A stretch of 64,000 bases of DNA from Clostridiales bacterium (GTDB lineage Bacteria > Bacillota > Clostridia > Christensenellales > Aristaeellaceae). The notes below the pieces were generated by a model that searched no databases, had not been told where the DNA came from, and worked only from the letters and a program-made list of their open reading frames with translations. The stretch lies in assembly GCA_019419995.1 (NCBI GenBank), contig JAHZHZ010000004.1, positions 48,701-112,700 on the forward strand, written 5' to 3'. Of the stretch, positions 34,632 through 43,583 are shown piece by piece. Made by a program: the position numbers and the translations under genes. Each line of letters starts with the position of its first letter. Within the stretch, counting starts at the first letter, position 1.

Positions 34632-35464
34632 CGCCCGTCCACCTCCTCCTTAATCCTGCGACCTTCGTCCAGAAGTGCTCGCAGGGTATTAAAATCTTCA
34701 TTTTCCAAAGCCTCACGGTACTTCTGCAGGGAGCTGAGAAAGGTGTCCAGTTCAAAGAGCAGAGCACTGCGGTTTGTCAGAAACAATTCGGCCCACATGT
34801 CCGGGTTTAGCCAGGCAACGCGGGTTAGATCCCGGTAACTGCCGGCGGAGAACCCATCGTGTTGCCGCGCCGTAGGGCTTTTGACGTAGGCATTGGAAAC
34901 CACATGAGCCAGCTGAGAAGTAAAGGCGATGCGCGCATCGTGTTGCTGCGCAGTGATGGCAGAAATGCGTCCAAAGCGCGCCGGCAGCAGCATCGTGCGC
35001 ACACGATCCAATAGTTCAATGTCATCAAACCTCGGCGGGACGATGACCATGGGCGCTCCATCAAAGAGGTCTGCCCGGCTGTATTTGAAGCCGGAATTGT
35101 GCGTTCCAGCCATGGGATGACCACCGATGAAGGTAAAGCCGTACTTTTCCGCCAGGGGGAAGCAGGCATTGCAGACCATTTCCTTGATGCCTGAAAGGTC
35201 AATGACCATGCAATCTTTGCTCAATAGCGGAGCCACCTCGCGGAGCTGATCGATCACTCCCTGCGGGTAGGCTGCCAGCAATAGCAGGTCCAGCGTGGGG
35301 AAAATTTCTTCCGTCAATGGGCCATCAATGCCACCTGCAATTTGGGCAAATTCAACAATGGACGTGTCCTGGTCAGCACCAAAAACCAACCAATTGGGGT
35401 CCCGCCGGTACGCTTTGGCCATGGAACCGCCGATCAATCCCAAGCCGATGACGCCTACTCGCAT
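34628..35464 (-). CDS. tyrA: prephenate dehydrogenase
   Basis: A 278-residue protein with an N-terminal NAD motif GVIGLGLIGGSMA and a helical C-terminal domain (GGHPMAGT, LTRVAWLNPDMWAELF). It oxidatively decarboxylates prephenate to 4-hydroxyphenylpyruvate for tyrosine. There is no C-terminal ACT domain, so tyrosine control may act elsewhere. It overlaps aroF by 10 bases. Confidence 0.93.
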   Translation of the reverse strand: MRVGVIGLGLIGGSMAKAYRRDPNWLVFGADQDTSIVEFAQIAGGIDGPLTEEIFPTLDLLLLAAYPQGVIDQLREVAPLLSKDCMVIDLSGIKEMVCNACFPLAEKYGFTFIGGHPMAGTHNSGFKYSRADLFDGAPMVIVPPRFDDIELLDRVRTMLLPARFGRISAITAQQHDARIAFTSQLAHVVSNAYVKSPTARQHDGFSAGSYRDLTRVAWLNPDMWAELFLTNRSALLFELDTFLSSLQKYREALENEDFNTLRALLDEGRRIKEEVDGR

Positions 35465-36471
35465 TGATTCAGCACCTCCCGAATTTTGAAGATGCGCCGA
35501 GCAAGATCGTCAAACGCATCCGGAGTCAGGGACTGAGCTCCATCGCTGAGGGCGTGGAGAGGATCGTTGTGTACTTCGATCATCAGGCCATCGGCGCCTG
35601 CCGCTGCAGCAGCTAGAGCCATGGGTCCCACCAGAGAGGCTCTGCCGGTGGCGTGACTGGGATCTACCACTACGGGCAGATGGGTCAGTTCCTTAAGTAC
35701 AGGAACGGCGGACAGATCCAGGGTATTGCGGGTGTAGGTGCTCTCGTAAGTGCGGATGCCGCGTTCGCAGAGAATGACGTTTTCATTGCCGCTGGCAATG
35801 ATGTATTCGGCGCTCATCAGCAATTCCTTGATGGTACCAGCCAACCCACGTTTGAGCAGGATGGGCTTGCGGGTCTTTCCCAATTCCTTGAGCAGATCAA
35901 AATTTTGCGTATTGCGGGCGCCTACCTGAATGACATCCACATCTTCAAACAGGTCCAATGTGCGGATATCCATGATTTCGGTCACAATGGGCAAACCCGT
36001 CTCCTGCTTTGCCTGGGAAAGCAGGCGGATGCCCTCCCCGCCCAGACCTTGGAAATCGTAAGGTGAAGTGCGGGGCTTGAAGGAGCCGCCGCGAAGCATA
36101 TTGGCGCCTGCAGCCTGGATGCGCCGGGCCACATAGCTGATCTGTTCGCCGCTCTCAACGGAGCAGGGGCCAGCAATCAGGCCGAAGTGGCCACCACCCA
36201 CGCATACACTTTCATTGATGCGAACAATGCTGTTTTCGGGATGAAATTTACGGTTGACGGCTTTAAAAGGATCGGATACCCTGGTGACGCTATCGACAAT
36301 GTCCAGGCTCCGCAGCATATCCATATCTACCTGCTCGGTATTGCCGATGAGCCCCAGAACGGTCTTGAATTCTCCGTGGGACACATGCACGTCCAGACCT
36401 TGGCGTTTGAGCCAATCAATGAGCATTTGAGTACGCTCCGGGGATGCATTTTGTTTGAGTACGGCAATCAT
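35455..36471 (-). CDS. aroF: DAHP synthase, type I beta, with N-terminal regulatory domain
   Basis: A 338-residue protein. Residues about 1-70 form a ferredoxin-like regulatory domain (MIAVLKQNASPERTQ, SDPFKAVNRKFHPE). The rest is the TIM barrel with GPCSVESGEQ, LRGGSFKPRTSPYDFQG, RNTQNFDLLKELG and VVDPSHATG. It condenses phosphoenolpyruvate and erythrose-4-phosphate, the first shikimate-pathway step. The added domain, as in Thermotoga and Bacillus, gives feedback control by aromatic products. It is the first gene of the operon; GGGAGAGG lies ahead. Confidence 0.95.
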   Translation of the reverse strand: MIAVLKQNASPERTQMLIDWLKRQGLDVHVSHGEFKTVLGLIGNTEQVDMDMLRSLDIVDSVTRVSDPFKAVNRKFHPENSIVRINESVCVGGGHFGLIAGPCSVESGEQISYVARRIQAAGANMLRGGSFKPRTSPYDFQGLGGEGIRLLSQAKQETGLPIVTEIMDIRTLDLFEDVDVIQVGARNTQNFDLLKELGKTRKPILLKRGLAGTIKELLMSAEYIIASGNENVILCERGIRTYESTYTRNTLDLSAVPVLKELTHLPVVVDPSHATGRASLVGPMALAAAAAGADGLMIEVHNDPLHALSDGAQSLTPDAFDDLARRIFKIREVLNQCE

Positions 36472-36536
36472 AAATTATCAACCTCTCCCTTCAAAGAACT
36501 TGTCGAAATGGGATTGCATGGCCCGTGGGACGAATC

Positions 36537-36591
36537 GGACAAGCCCTTTGTCCAAATAATAAACGCCACACAGGCTGGTAGCTGTGTGGCG
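36537..36591 (-). promoter_or_regulatory. two leader hairpins ahead of the aro operon
   Basis: Reading leftward, CGCCACACAG pairs with CTGTGTGGCG (36564-36591), followed by TTTATTATTT, which makes it terminator-like. Then GGACAA pairs with TTGTCC (36537-36553). They lie in a leader of almost 300 bases between the promoter and aroF. No T-box signature (AGGGTGGNACCGCG-like) was found. A role in attenuation is inferred. Confidence 0.55.
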
Positions 36592-36763
36592 GGATGATCA
36601 TCTAAATTCCTGAATTCCGGGATCTAATTACCGGAAACTGCGCAGCACAATTACCATTACCTCTGACCGCAAGCGGTAAAAAAGTAATAGTAAAAGCTGT
36701 ATGCAAATCCGAACGTGCAATTCTGCATGAAGCGATTCGCTTCCTTCCCTTGGAATTAGGAGC

Positions 36764-36792
36764 ATTTTAACACGATTTATTTCTGGTGTCAA
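36764..36792 (-). promoter_or_regulatory. promoter of the aro operon
   Basis: On the minus strand a consensus TTGACA (36787-36792), 17-base spacer and TAAAAT (36764-36769). It is a strong promoter about 290 bases before aroF. Confidence 0.85.
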
Positions 36793-36872
36793 GAAAAAGA
36801 TTCGCAAATCGTTTGGAAAAACGCAGATATTTTGGCAAGAAGGTGGATTTGTATGAGAATTTACACAAGAGG

Positions 36873-36901
36873 CTGGCAAATGGGAGAAAATATGATATAA
36901 T
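36873..36901 (+). promoter_or_regulatory. promoter of the ECF/coaX unit
   Basis: CTGGCA (36873-36878), 17 bases, TATAAT (36896-36901), about 95 bases before the ECF S-component gene. Confidence 0.68.
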
Positions 36902-36998
36902 AACTGCGTCGGTATCCGAACGGAACCGAACAGGCATGTTCTTGGTTGCCCCTAAAGACATCAGGTATCCCAAGCGAACTTGAATGGAGGAAGAAAAA

Positions 36999-37589
36999 AT
37001 GAATCACAAGCAGATGCAAACCTTTGTGCTGACCGCGCTGTTTACCGCTTTGGTGCTGTTGTTGGGACTGACGCCCATTGGGCTGATTCCGTTGGGTTTC
37101 ATCAACGTCACCATATTGTGCGTTCCGGTGGTTGTGGGAACGTTGTTGCTGGGACTCAAACCGGGCCTTGTGCTGGGATTGTGCTTTGGAGGGGTCAGCG
37201 CGCTGAGCGCATTTGGCATCTATGGAACGCCCTCGGCTCTGGCAGGCGCGCTGGTTGCCGCCAGCCCGACATTGGCAGCAATTATGTGCTTTTTGCCCCG
37301 GTTGATGGTGCCGGTAGTGGCGCATCTGGTCTATAAAGCTGTTTCGAAGGGGAAGAGGGCCAGCAGTCGCGCCGTGCCGCTGGCGGCCATTGCGGGTTCC
37401 CTGACCAATACAGTGCTCTATCTGGGACTGATGCTGCTGTTTTATGTGATCATGGGCATCAATTCGGAGAAAGTTCTGGCGCTTATCGGCGGAACAGGGC
37501 TCATTGCCGGAAGCTTGGAAGCGGTAGTGGCGGCACTGATTTCTACTCCAGTGCTGGCTGCCCTGTGGAAAATTCAGCAGGTAAAATAA
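36999..37589 (+). CDS. ECF transporter substrate-binding (S) component, pantothenate-type candidate
   Basis: A 196-residue membrane protein with about six hydrophobic segments (FVLTALFTALVLLLGLTP, IPLGFINVTILCVPVVVGTLLLG and so on), matching energy-coupling-factor S-components. These need the shared EcfA/A'/T module, which is not in this window. It is followed 19 bases later by pantothenate kinase, so pantothenate uptake (PanT-like) is the natural guess. The ATG at 36999 has GGAGG eight bases ahead; an in-frame ATG at 36984 overlaps that site. Confidence 0.82.
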   Translation: MNHKQMQTFVLTALFTALVLLLGLTPIGLIPLGFINVTILCVPVVVGTLLLGLKPGLVLGLCFGGVSALSAFGIYGTPSALAGALVAASPTLAAIMCFLPRLMVPVVAHLVYKAVSKGKRASSRAVPLAAIAGSLTNTVLYLGLMLLFYVIMGINSEKVLALIGGTGLIAGSLEAVVAALISTPVLAALWKIQQVK

Positions 37590-37608
37590 CCAAAGGGAGA
37601 ACAAAGGC

Positions 37609-38379
37609 ATGATTCTCACATTGGATATCGGAAATACGAACATCAAGACGGCATTGTTTCAGGGCATGGAACTGGTGCAGTATTGGCGCGTTTCGACCAA
37701 CCGCAACATGTCGTCGGATGAATACGGCATCCTGATGTTAAACCTCTTTGCGCATCAGGGTATTGGTCCGGAGCAGGTGGATGGCATCATGATGTCTTCC
37801 GTGGTGCCCCAGATTAATTTTACGATCGAACATATGTGCCGAAGCTATTTTCAGATGGATCCGATGATCGTGGGGCCGGGCATTCGCACGGGAATCAATA
37901 TCAAGTACGAAAACCCTAGGGAACTGGGTTCCGATCGCATAGCCAATGCCGTGGCAGCATATGAGCTCTATGGGGGGCCGTGCATCACCATTGATTTTGG
38001 TACGGCTACTAATTTTGGCGTCATATCGGAGAAGGGAGAGTTCCTGGGTGGGGCCATCTGCCCAGGGCTGAAGTTGGCCGCCGAAGCGCTTACGGAGCGT
38101 GCGGCTAAACTGCCCCGCTTTGAACTGGCCAAGCCGGAGAGCGTGATCGGCAGAAATACCATAGCCAACATGCAGTCCGGCATTGTGTACGGATATATCG
38201 GACAGATCAATTATCTGGTGGACCGCATGAAGCGTGAGCTGGGCGCTCCGCAGGCAAAGGTTATCGCTACGGGTGGCCTGGCCGTTCTGGTAGCCGGGGA
38301 ATCTAAGGTGATTGATGTGATGGACGGACTGCTGACCCTCAAGGGACTTTGCCTCATTTATCAAAAGAATGTGGGCTGA
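37609..38379 (+). CDS. coaX: type III pantothenate kinase
   Basis: A 256-residue ASKHA-fold kinase with LDIGNTNIKTALF, GSDRIANAVAAYELYG and TIDFGTATNFGVI. It phosphorylates pantothenate, the first step of coenzyme A synthesis; type III enzymes use a monovalent cation and resist CoA feedback. AAAGGGAGAACAA precedes the ATG. Confidence 0.95.
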   Translation: MILTLDIGNTNIKTALFQGMELVQYWRVSTNRNMSSDEYGILMLNLFAHQGIGPEQVDGIMMSSVVPQINFTIEHMCRSYFQMDPMIVGPGIRTGINIKYENPRELGSDRIANAVAAYELYGGPCITIDFGTATNFGVISEKGEFLGGAICPGLKLAAEALTERAAKLPRFELAKPESVIGRNTIANMQSGIVYGYIGQINYLVDRMKRELGAPQAKVIATGGLAVLVAGESKVIDVMDGLLTLKGLCLIYQKNVG

Positions 38380-38393
38380 TGTAGCAGGTGTAA

Positions 38394-38429
38394 AAATCAG
38401 GCTGTTCCGCTTTTGCGGCGGCCTGATTT
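38394..38429 (+). terminator. hairpin after coaX
   Basis: AAATCAGGC (38394-38402) with GCCTGATTT (38421-38429), plus a small inner CCGC/GCGG stem. The T-run (GAGTTTTG) is weak, so read-through into recD2 is likely. Confidence 0.6.
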
Positions 38430-38459
38430 GAGTTTTGTGGAAGTGTTGAAAGGAAACAT

Positions 38460-40658
38460 ATGTCAAAGTTTGAAGGAACGGTAGAGGAGATCGTCTTTCG
38501 CAACGATCAGAACGGGTGGACGGTGATATCGTTTCATCTGGATGGCTCAGGGCGCATAAGCGCCGTGGGTATTTTGCCGTTCCTTACGCCCGGAGAACAT
38601 GTGATTATTGACGGAGAGCTGGTAGAACATCGGGAATATGGCCAGCAGATTCGAGTTAATTCCTATGAACTGACCCGTCCGGAAACCCGTTCGGGGGTGG
38701 AAAAATATCTGGGCTCTGGCCTGATCAAAGGGTTGGGGCCGGCGACTGCCCGCCGAATTGTGGAACACTTTGGCGCGGAGACCCTGGATATACTGGAATC
38801 GGAGCCGCACAGGCTGATGGAGCTCAGCGGCATTGGGCCCAAGCGTGCAGCCATGATCGCCGAATCCTTTGCAATGCAGAATGAAATGCGCAATACACTG
38901 ATTTTTTTGCAGGGTACGGGGTTGACGCCTTCAATGGCCCTGAAGGTGTATCGCGCCTTTGGCGACCAGAGTGAAGCGGTACTTCGGAGCAATCCCTATC
39001 GGTTGGCGGATGAAATTGAGGGTATAGGCTTTCAGACTGCGGATCGGATTGCCCAGAGCATGGGTTTTACGCCGGAAACGCCGGAGCGGCTGGCCAGTGG
39101 TATTCAATATGTGCTCAGCGAAGCAGCCGGCAACATAGGGCACATGTATCTGCCCCTTGAAGAATTGTTGCAACGTGCCGGAGCTGTGCTGGGCGTGGCA
39201 AATGAGCTGGTGGAACACACGGTCAAAACCCTGCTGATGGAGGCAAGGCTGAAGGAGGATGAACTCGAGGACCGCGTTCACGCCATATATCTGCCTCGCC
39301 TCTACCGCGTGGAATGTGAAACGGCGCATTTTTTGCTGGACCGTTGCAAACAACCGTGCAAAATTCGGCTTTCTGTCAAAGAGGCGGAGGAGGAAATTTC
39401 CGCCTTTGAGGCTCAGAGCGGAGTGGAACTCTGCGGCCGCCAGCGCGAGGCTGTGTCCGCTGCTGCTACGGGGGGACTGACCGTGATCACCGGCGGGCCT
39501 GGAACGGGTAAGACCACTTCCATTAACTGTATCCTGTATCTTTTGGAGCGACGGGGAACGGTGGAACTGTGCGCTCCCACGGGCCGTGCCGCAAAGCGCA
39601 TGTCAGAGGCCACAGGCCGTACGGCACGCACCATACACCGCCTGCTGGAATACAGCGGAGAATTGGGAGGCTTTGAGAAAGATGAAGAAGACCCCATTCG
39701 TGCAGATGTGGTGATAGTGGATGAGATGTCCATGGTGGATATTTTTCTGATGCGATCTCTGCTCAAGGCCCTTCGTCCAGGAACAAAGCTGATTTTAGTG
39801 GGCGATGCCGATCAGCTGCCCTCAGTGGGCGCGGGAAACGTGTTGCGGGATTTGATCGAATCGAGAATAATGCCGGTGGTTTGTCTGGACGAAATTTTCC
39901 GACAGGGAAAGCAAAGTCACATAATTGTCAACGCCCATCGGATCAACCATGGCCAATATCCCATCATTCAAAACCGAGATACCGATTTTTTCCTGGAGAG
40001 GCGGGAGAGTGCTGCCTCGGCGGTGGAATCGGTGATCAAGCTGGTGAAGCAGCGCCTTCCCGGCTATTTGAACGTGGATTTTCTACGGGGCATACAGGTG
40101 ATGGCTCCCATGAAAAAGGGTGCGCTGGGCGTCTATCAGCTCAATGCTGCCCTTCAGAATGCCCTCAATCCAGCGGCGCGGAACAGACCAGAACTGAACC
40201 GGGGAGATTGTATTTTTCGCCTGGGCGATAAAGTGATGCAGGTGAGAAATAATTACGACTTGGAATGGCACAGAGGGGAAGAACAGGGCGAAGGTGTATT
40301 CAATGGAGACATCGGATATATCGTGCAATTAAGTGCCTCAGATCGGGAAATGCTGGTGGAGTTTGACGATGGACGCCAGGCAGAATACGATGATTCCATG
40401 CTGGATGAATTGGAACTCTCCTACTGCATTTCTGTGCATAAGAGTCAGGGGAGCGAATTCGAGGCTGTAGTGTTGCCACTGCTTACGGGGCCAGCGATGC
40501 TCATGACCCGCAATCTGCTCTATACAGCGGTGACTCGGGCGCGCAGGCTCGTAGTGGTCGTAGGACGGGAAGACTGTATGCGCAGGATGGTGGACAACAA
40601 CCGCATTCAGCGTCGCTACAGTGCGCTGCGCCATCGCCTGCTGGTGCTGAAGCCATGA
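38460..40658 (+). CDS. recD2: RecD2-type ATP-dependent DNA helicase
   Basis: A 732-residue superfamily 1B helicase of the stand-alone RecD2/YrrC type. There is an N-terminal OB-like region, helix-hairpin-helix repeats (GSGLIKGLGPATARRIV, LMELSGIGPKRAAMIAE), Walker A GGPGTGKTTS (about 344-353), Walker B VIVDEMSMVD and a C-terminal VHKSQGSEFEAV motif. No RecB or RecC genes are near, as expected. It unwinds 5'-3' in DNA repair and replication-fork processing. It overlaps comF by ATGA. Confidence 0.94.
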   Translation: MSKFEGTVEEIVFRNDQNGWTVISFHLDGSGRISAVGILPFLTPGEHVIIDGELVEHREYGQQIRVNSYELTRPETRSGVEKYLGSGLIKGLGPATARRIVEHFGAETLDILESEPHRLMELSGIGPKRAAMIAESFAMQNEMRNTLIFLQGTGLTPSMALKVYRAFGDQSEAVLRSNPYRLADEIEGIGFQTADRIAQSMGFTPETPERLASGIQYVLSEAAGNIGHMYLPLEELLQRAGAVLGVANELVEHTVKTLLMEARLKEDELEDRVHAIYLPRLYRVECETAHFLLDRCKQPCKIRLSVKEAEEEISAFEAQSGVELCGRQREAVSAAATGGLTVITGGPGTGKTTSINCILYLLERRGTVELCAPTGRAAKRMSEATGRTARTIHRLLEYSGELGGFEKDEEDPIRADVVIVDEMSMVDIFLMRSLLKALRPGTKLILVGDADQLPSVGAGNVLRDLIESRIMPVVCLDEIFRQGKQSHIIVNAHRINHGQYPIIQNRDTDFFLERRESAASAVESVIKLVKQRLPGYLNVDFLRGIQVMAPMKKGALGVYQLNAALQNALNPAARNRPELNRGDCIFRLGDKVMQVRNNYDLEWHRGEEQGEGVFNGDIGYIVQLSASDREMLVEFDDGRQAEYDDSMLDELELSYCISVHKSQGSEFEAVVLPLLTGPAMLMTRNLLYTAVTRARRLVVVVGREDCMRRMVDNNRIQRRYSALRHRLLVLKP

Positions 40659-41350
40659 CTGCTGTGTTGCGTTTGCTGTGGAAACAGGTCATGGATCTGA
40701 TCTTTCCTCGCAGAGCCGTTTGTATGGGTTGCGGCAGCATGGTGGGTTGTGAACGCAATGAACTGTGCCAGTCCTGCAGAGAAAAGCTGGCGCAAACCTG
40801 GATTGGCCCGTATGTACCTGTGGGCGCACAGGAGGTGGATGGCGCGGCATTTGTCAGCACTTATGAGGGGCCGGCAGGTTCGTTGGTTCGCCGCCTGAAG
40901 TATGGCGGGGTCTATCTGCTTGCAGATATGATGGGCAATCAGCTTGCTCGCTCTGTTTCACTGATGGGGCTGGGCAAGGATGTTCTAGTTACTTGCGTGC
41001 CCATGCATCCCAGGCGCCTGCGGCGCCGGGGGCAAAATCATGCTCGGTTGTTAGCTCTTGTAGTGGCGCGGGAGTTGGGAATGGAGTATCGGGATTTGCT
41101 GGTGCGAGTTCGCAATACGCCCCAGCAGGCCCGCTTGGACCGAAAAAGTAGGAACAAGAATTTGAAGGGCGCCTTTGCCGTGGATGAACAGTGCTGCTCG
41201 GTTGCCGGGCGGGATGTACTGATTATTGACGATGTATTTACCACGGGTGCCACCATGATCGAATGTGTCCGGACGCTGAGAAGCGCGGGTGTGGAGAAAA
41301 CATATCTCGGGGCCTATGCTCTGGGAGGAGGGAAAAAAACGCATGGATAA
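40655..41350 (+). CDS. comF: ComF-family phosphoribosyltransferase-like protein
   Basis: A 231-residue protein with an N-terminal zinc finger (CMGCGSMVGCERNELCQSC), central CVPMHPRRLRRRGQNHARLLA and the phosphoribosyltransferase loop VLIIDDVFTTGATM near the end. ComF proteins help DNA uptake in transformable bacteria, possibly with PriA, but are widespread in non-transformable ones. Translation is coupled to recD2; the end overlaps the next gene by 8 bases. Confidence 0.9.
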   Translation: MTAVLRLLWKQVMDLIFPRRAVCMGCGSMVGCERNELCQSCREKLAQTWIGPYVPVGAQEVDGAAFVSTYEGPAGSLVRRLKYGGVYLLADMMGNQLARSVSLMGLGKDVLVTCVPMHPRRLRRRGQNHARLLALVVARELGMEYRDLLVRVRNTPQQARLDRKSRNKNLKGAFAVDEQCCSVAGRDVLIIDDVFTTGATMIECVRTLRSAGVEKTYLGAYALGGGKKTHG

Positions 41351-42110
41351 AATTATGAGCGCAAAAAATCCGCTGATTAAGCGCATGAGGGATTTAAAAA
41401 ATGCCAAAACCCGCCGGGAAGAAGGGCTGTTTCTGGTGGAGGGCGAAGTTATGATTCGGGAGGCACTGTCCTGCGGATTGAGGCTGCGCGAGGCGGTGGC
41501 AGATGAGAGCCGTGTCGCTTTCGCGGAAGAATTGGAGGGAATGGGTCTGCGTGCCACACTGGTTTCACGCAGTCTGCTGGAGAGTATTTGCGACACGCAG
41601 ACACCTCAGGGTATTTGCGCCAGTTTTGAGGCTCCCCAACCCATGGAAATAGAACTTTTGCCAGATCGGGTTGTGGCCCTGGACGCGCTTCAGGATCCGG
41701 GCAATCTGGGCACCATCTGGCGCACGGCGGATGCTGCTGGGTTCCAGGCGCTGTTGTTGGGTGAGGGCTGTGTGGATCCGCTCTCGCCCAAGGTTCAGAG
41801 AGCAGCCATGGGCTCGGGATTCCGACTGGGATTTGCCTATGCAGACCTGCTTTGCGATGCTCTGACCGAATTGAAGGGGCGGGGATATAAGATCATTGCC
41901 TCCGATTTGCGGGGAGAGGATTTTTACGCTATGGGCGATGTGGGAGAGCGCTTTGTCCTGGTCATCGGCAACGAAGCCAGGGGGATTTCCCAGGATGTTT
42001 CCGATTGCGCGGATCTGCGGGTGCGCTTGCCCATGCGCGGCGGAGCGGAATCACTAAATGCAGCTGTAGCGGCGGGAATTATGATGTATGAAATCATGCG
42101 CAGCCGTTGA
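41343..42110 (+). CDS. TrmH/SpoU-family RNA 2'-O-methyltransferase
   Basis: A 255-residue protein with an N-terminal L7Ae-like substrate-binding domain (NPLIKRMRDLKNAKTRREEGLFLVEG) and a SPOUT knot domain (ALDALQDPGNLGTIWRTADAAG, LVIGNEARGIS, LPMRGGAESLNAAVAAGI). It methylates ribose in rRNA or tRNA with S-adenosylmethionine; the exact target (23S rRNA, RlmB-like, is likely) cannot be read. The start at 41343 follows GGGAGGAGGG. Confidence 0.9.
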   Translation: MDKIMSAKNPLIKRMRDLKNAKTRREEGLFLVEGEVMIREALSCGLRLREAVADESRVAFAEELEGMGLRATLVSRSLLESICDTQTPQGICASFEAPQPMEIELLPDRVVALDALQDPGNLGTIWRTADAAGFQALLLGEGCVDPLSPKVQRAAMGSGFRLGFAYADLLCDALTELKGRGYKIIASDLRGEDFYAMGDVGERFVLVIGNEARGISQDVSDCADLRVRLPMRGGAESLNAAVAAGIMMYEIMRSR

Positions 42111-42148
42111 TAATCGCTTTATTTAATGAGGTGGGAGGGACTGACTCT

Positions 42149-43159
42149 ATGCTCAGAAAATTAATTATTTTTCTTGTTTTTGCCCTTATGATGAGTTGTT
42201 CGACTGCCCTGGCGGAGGAACAGAATTATAGGGAAATAGAAATAAGCATTGCAGGCGATCCGTCCTATCCTTTGGGCGCAACGCTGTGCCTTCCTGGGGG
42301 ATCTGATCGGGTACCCGTGGTACTGCTGGTGCAGGGATCGGGCGTAAGTGACCGGGATGAAACCATTGGGGAAAACCGTCCTTTCCGGGATATTGCCCAC
42401 GCACTTGCCGAGCGTGGAATTGCCAGCCTGCGTTACGACAAGCGAGCGTACATTTACCCCGAATCGGCAGGGGAAAGCGGCATGGATGTGGATTTGAGGG
42501 AGGAATTGCTGGATGATGTCAATGCCGCTCTGGAATGGCTGCGCCAGGATGAACGCATAAATCCAAAGGGCATTTTTGTGCTGGGCCATTCATTGGGTGG
42601 CATGATGGTTCCGGCCATAGCGGTGGAGAATCCTGATTTGGCGGGCGCTATTTCCATGGCAGGTTCCCTGCGTCCCCTGTGGGAAATTATCTATGACCAG
42701 AATCAGGAGGTCATTAAGGCATTGCAGGACGCAGAATTGCCCCAGGAGCAACAAACACTGTTAGAGGATCAGATTGAAGGATTGGAAGCAGATATGCAGG
42801 TGCTTCGCGGAGATTTTTCCAATCTGCAGGACGATGCATTGCTGTTAGGTATACCCGTGCGGTACTGGAAATCCATTAAGGAATATTGCGGGCTGAATCT
42901 GATTGATCAAGTTCATTTGCCTTTGCTGATTCTTCAGGGAAGCGCGGATTTTCAGGTGTATCCGGGGGTGGACTTCCCCCTGTGGGAAGAAAAACTTTCC
43001 GGGCGAGATAACGTTCGATTTGAACTGTATGAGGGAGTCAACCATCTGATGATGCCTACCCAGGGGCGCAGAGACGTTTCGGAATATTTGGTAGAGAGTC
43101 ATGTGGAGGAACGGGTCATCGAGGATATTGCCGAGTTTATTTTGGAAAACGCGAAGTAA
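42149..43159 (+). CDS. secreted alpha/beta hydrolase
   Basis: A 336-residue protein with a signal peptide (about 1-22; cleavage after ALA, or lipid attachment at Cys17 in MMSC). The alpha/beta-hydrolase nucleophile elbow is GHSLGG (Ser148). A likely acid lies in GSADFQVYPG and a His in GVNHLMM; the oxyanion region is VQGSGVSDRDE. It resembles acyl-glycerol lipase or esterase-like extracellular hydrolases (BAAT/X-Pro-type fold), substrate unknown. GGGAGGGA precedes the ATG. Confidence 0.82.
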   Translation: MLRKLIIFLVFALMMSCSTALAEEQNYREIEISIAGDPSYPLGATLCLPGGSDRVPVVLLVQGSGVSDRDETIGENRPFRDIAHALAERGIASLRYDKRAYIYPESAGESGMDVDLREELLDDVNAALEWLRQDERINPKGIFVLGHSLGGMMVPAIAVENPDLAGAISMAGSLRPLWEIIYDQNQEVIKALQDAELPQEQQTLLEDQIEGLEADMQVLRGDFSNLQDDALLLGIPVRYWKSIKEYCGLNLIDQVHLPLLILQGSADFQVYPGVDFPLWEEKLSGRDNVRFELYEGVNHLMMPTQGRRDVSEYLVESHVEERVIEDIAEFILENAK

Positions 43160-43202
43160 TGCAAAGCGGCTCATTTTGTGGGCCGCTTTGCATTACTTTT
43201 TT
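43156..43202. terminator. strong terminator between the hydrolase and spoVAE
   Basis: A 15-base perfect stem, GTAATGCAAAGCGGC (43156-43170) with its complement (43182-43196), followed by T6 on the plus strand. It also separates the convergent spoVA operon. Confidence 0.9.
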
Positions 43203-43214
43203 GAACCTGGTGTT

Positions 43215-43583
43215 CTATTTCTTTGCGTGGGGTTTAAAGATCAGCGCGTTGAGCAAACCAAAGAGGATGGCAGCAGCGATGCCCGCGGCAGTGCGATAGA
43301 TGCCACCTACAAAGGCTCCCCATAGGCCATATTTCTGTACACCCTCAATGGCGCCCATGGCCAGAGAATAGCCAAAACCTGTCAGCGGCACGGTGGCCCC
43401 TGCGCCTGCAAAATCCACCAGAGGTTTGTAGATGCCCAGAGCTGTAAGAACGACGCCGGATACCACAAAGAGCACCAGGATGCGTGCACTGGTGAGTTTA
43501 GTCAATTGCATCAGGGCTTGGCCAATGACGCAAAATAGACCGCCTACGACAAAAGCCTTTACGAATGAAAGTAGAATATTCAT
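43215..43583 (-). CDS. spoVAE: stage V sporulation protein AE
   Basis: A 122-residue membrane protein with about four hydrophobic segments (SFVKAFVVGGLFCVIGQAL and VPLTGFGYSLAMGAIEGV) typical of SpoVAE (AEb form). It is part of the forespore inner-membrane channel that moves dipicolinic acid during spore formation and germination. It overlaps spoVAD by four bases. Confidence 0.93.
   Translation of the reverse strand: MNILLSFVKAFVVGGLFCVIGQALMQLTKLTSARILVLFVVSGVVLTALGIYKPLVDFAGAGATVPLTGFGYSLAMGAIEGVQKYGLWGAFVGGIYRTAAGIAAAILFGLLNALIFKPHAKK

Noticed and set aside
36472..36792. T-box riboswitch before aroF
   Set aside because: I found no AGGGTGGNACCGCG-like sequence or matching Stem I landmarks on the minus strand.
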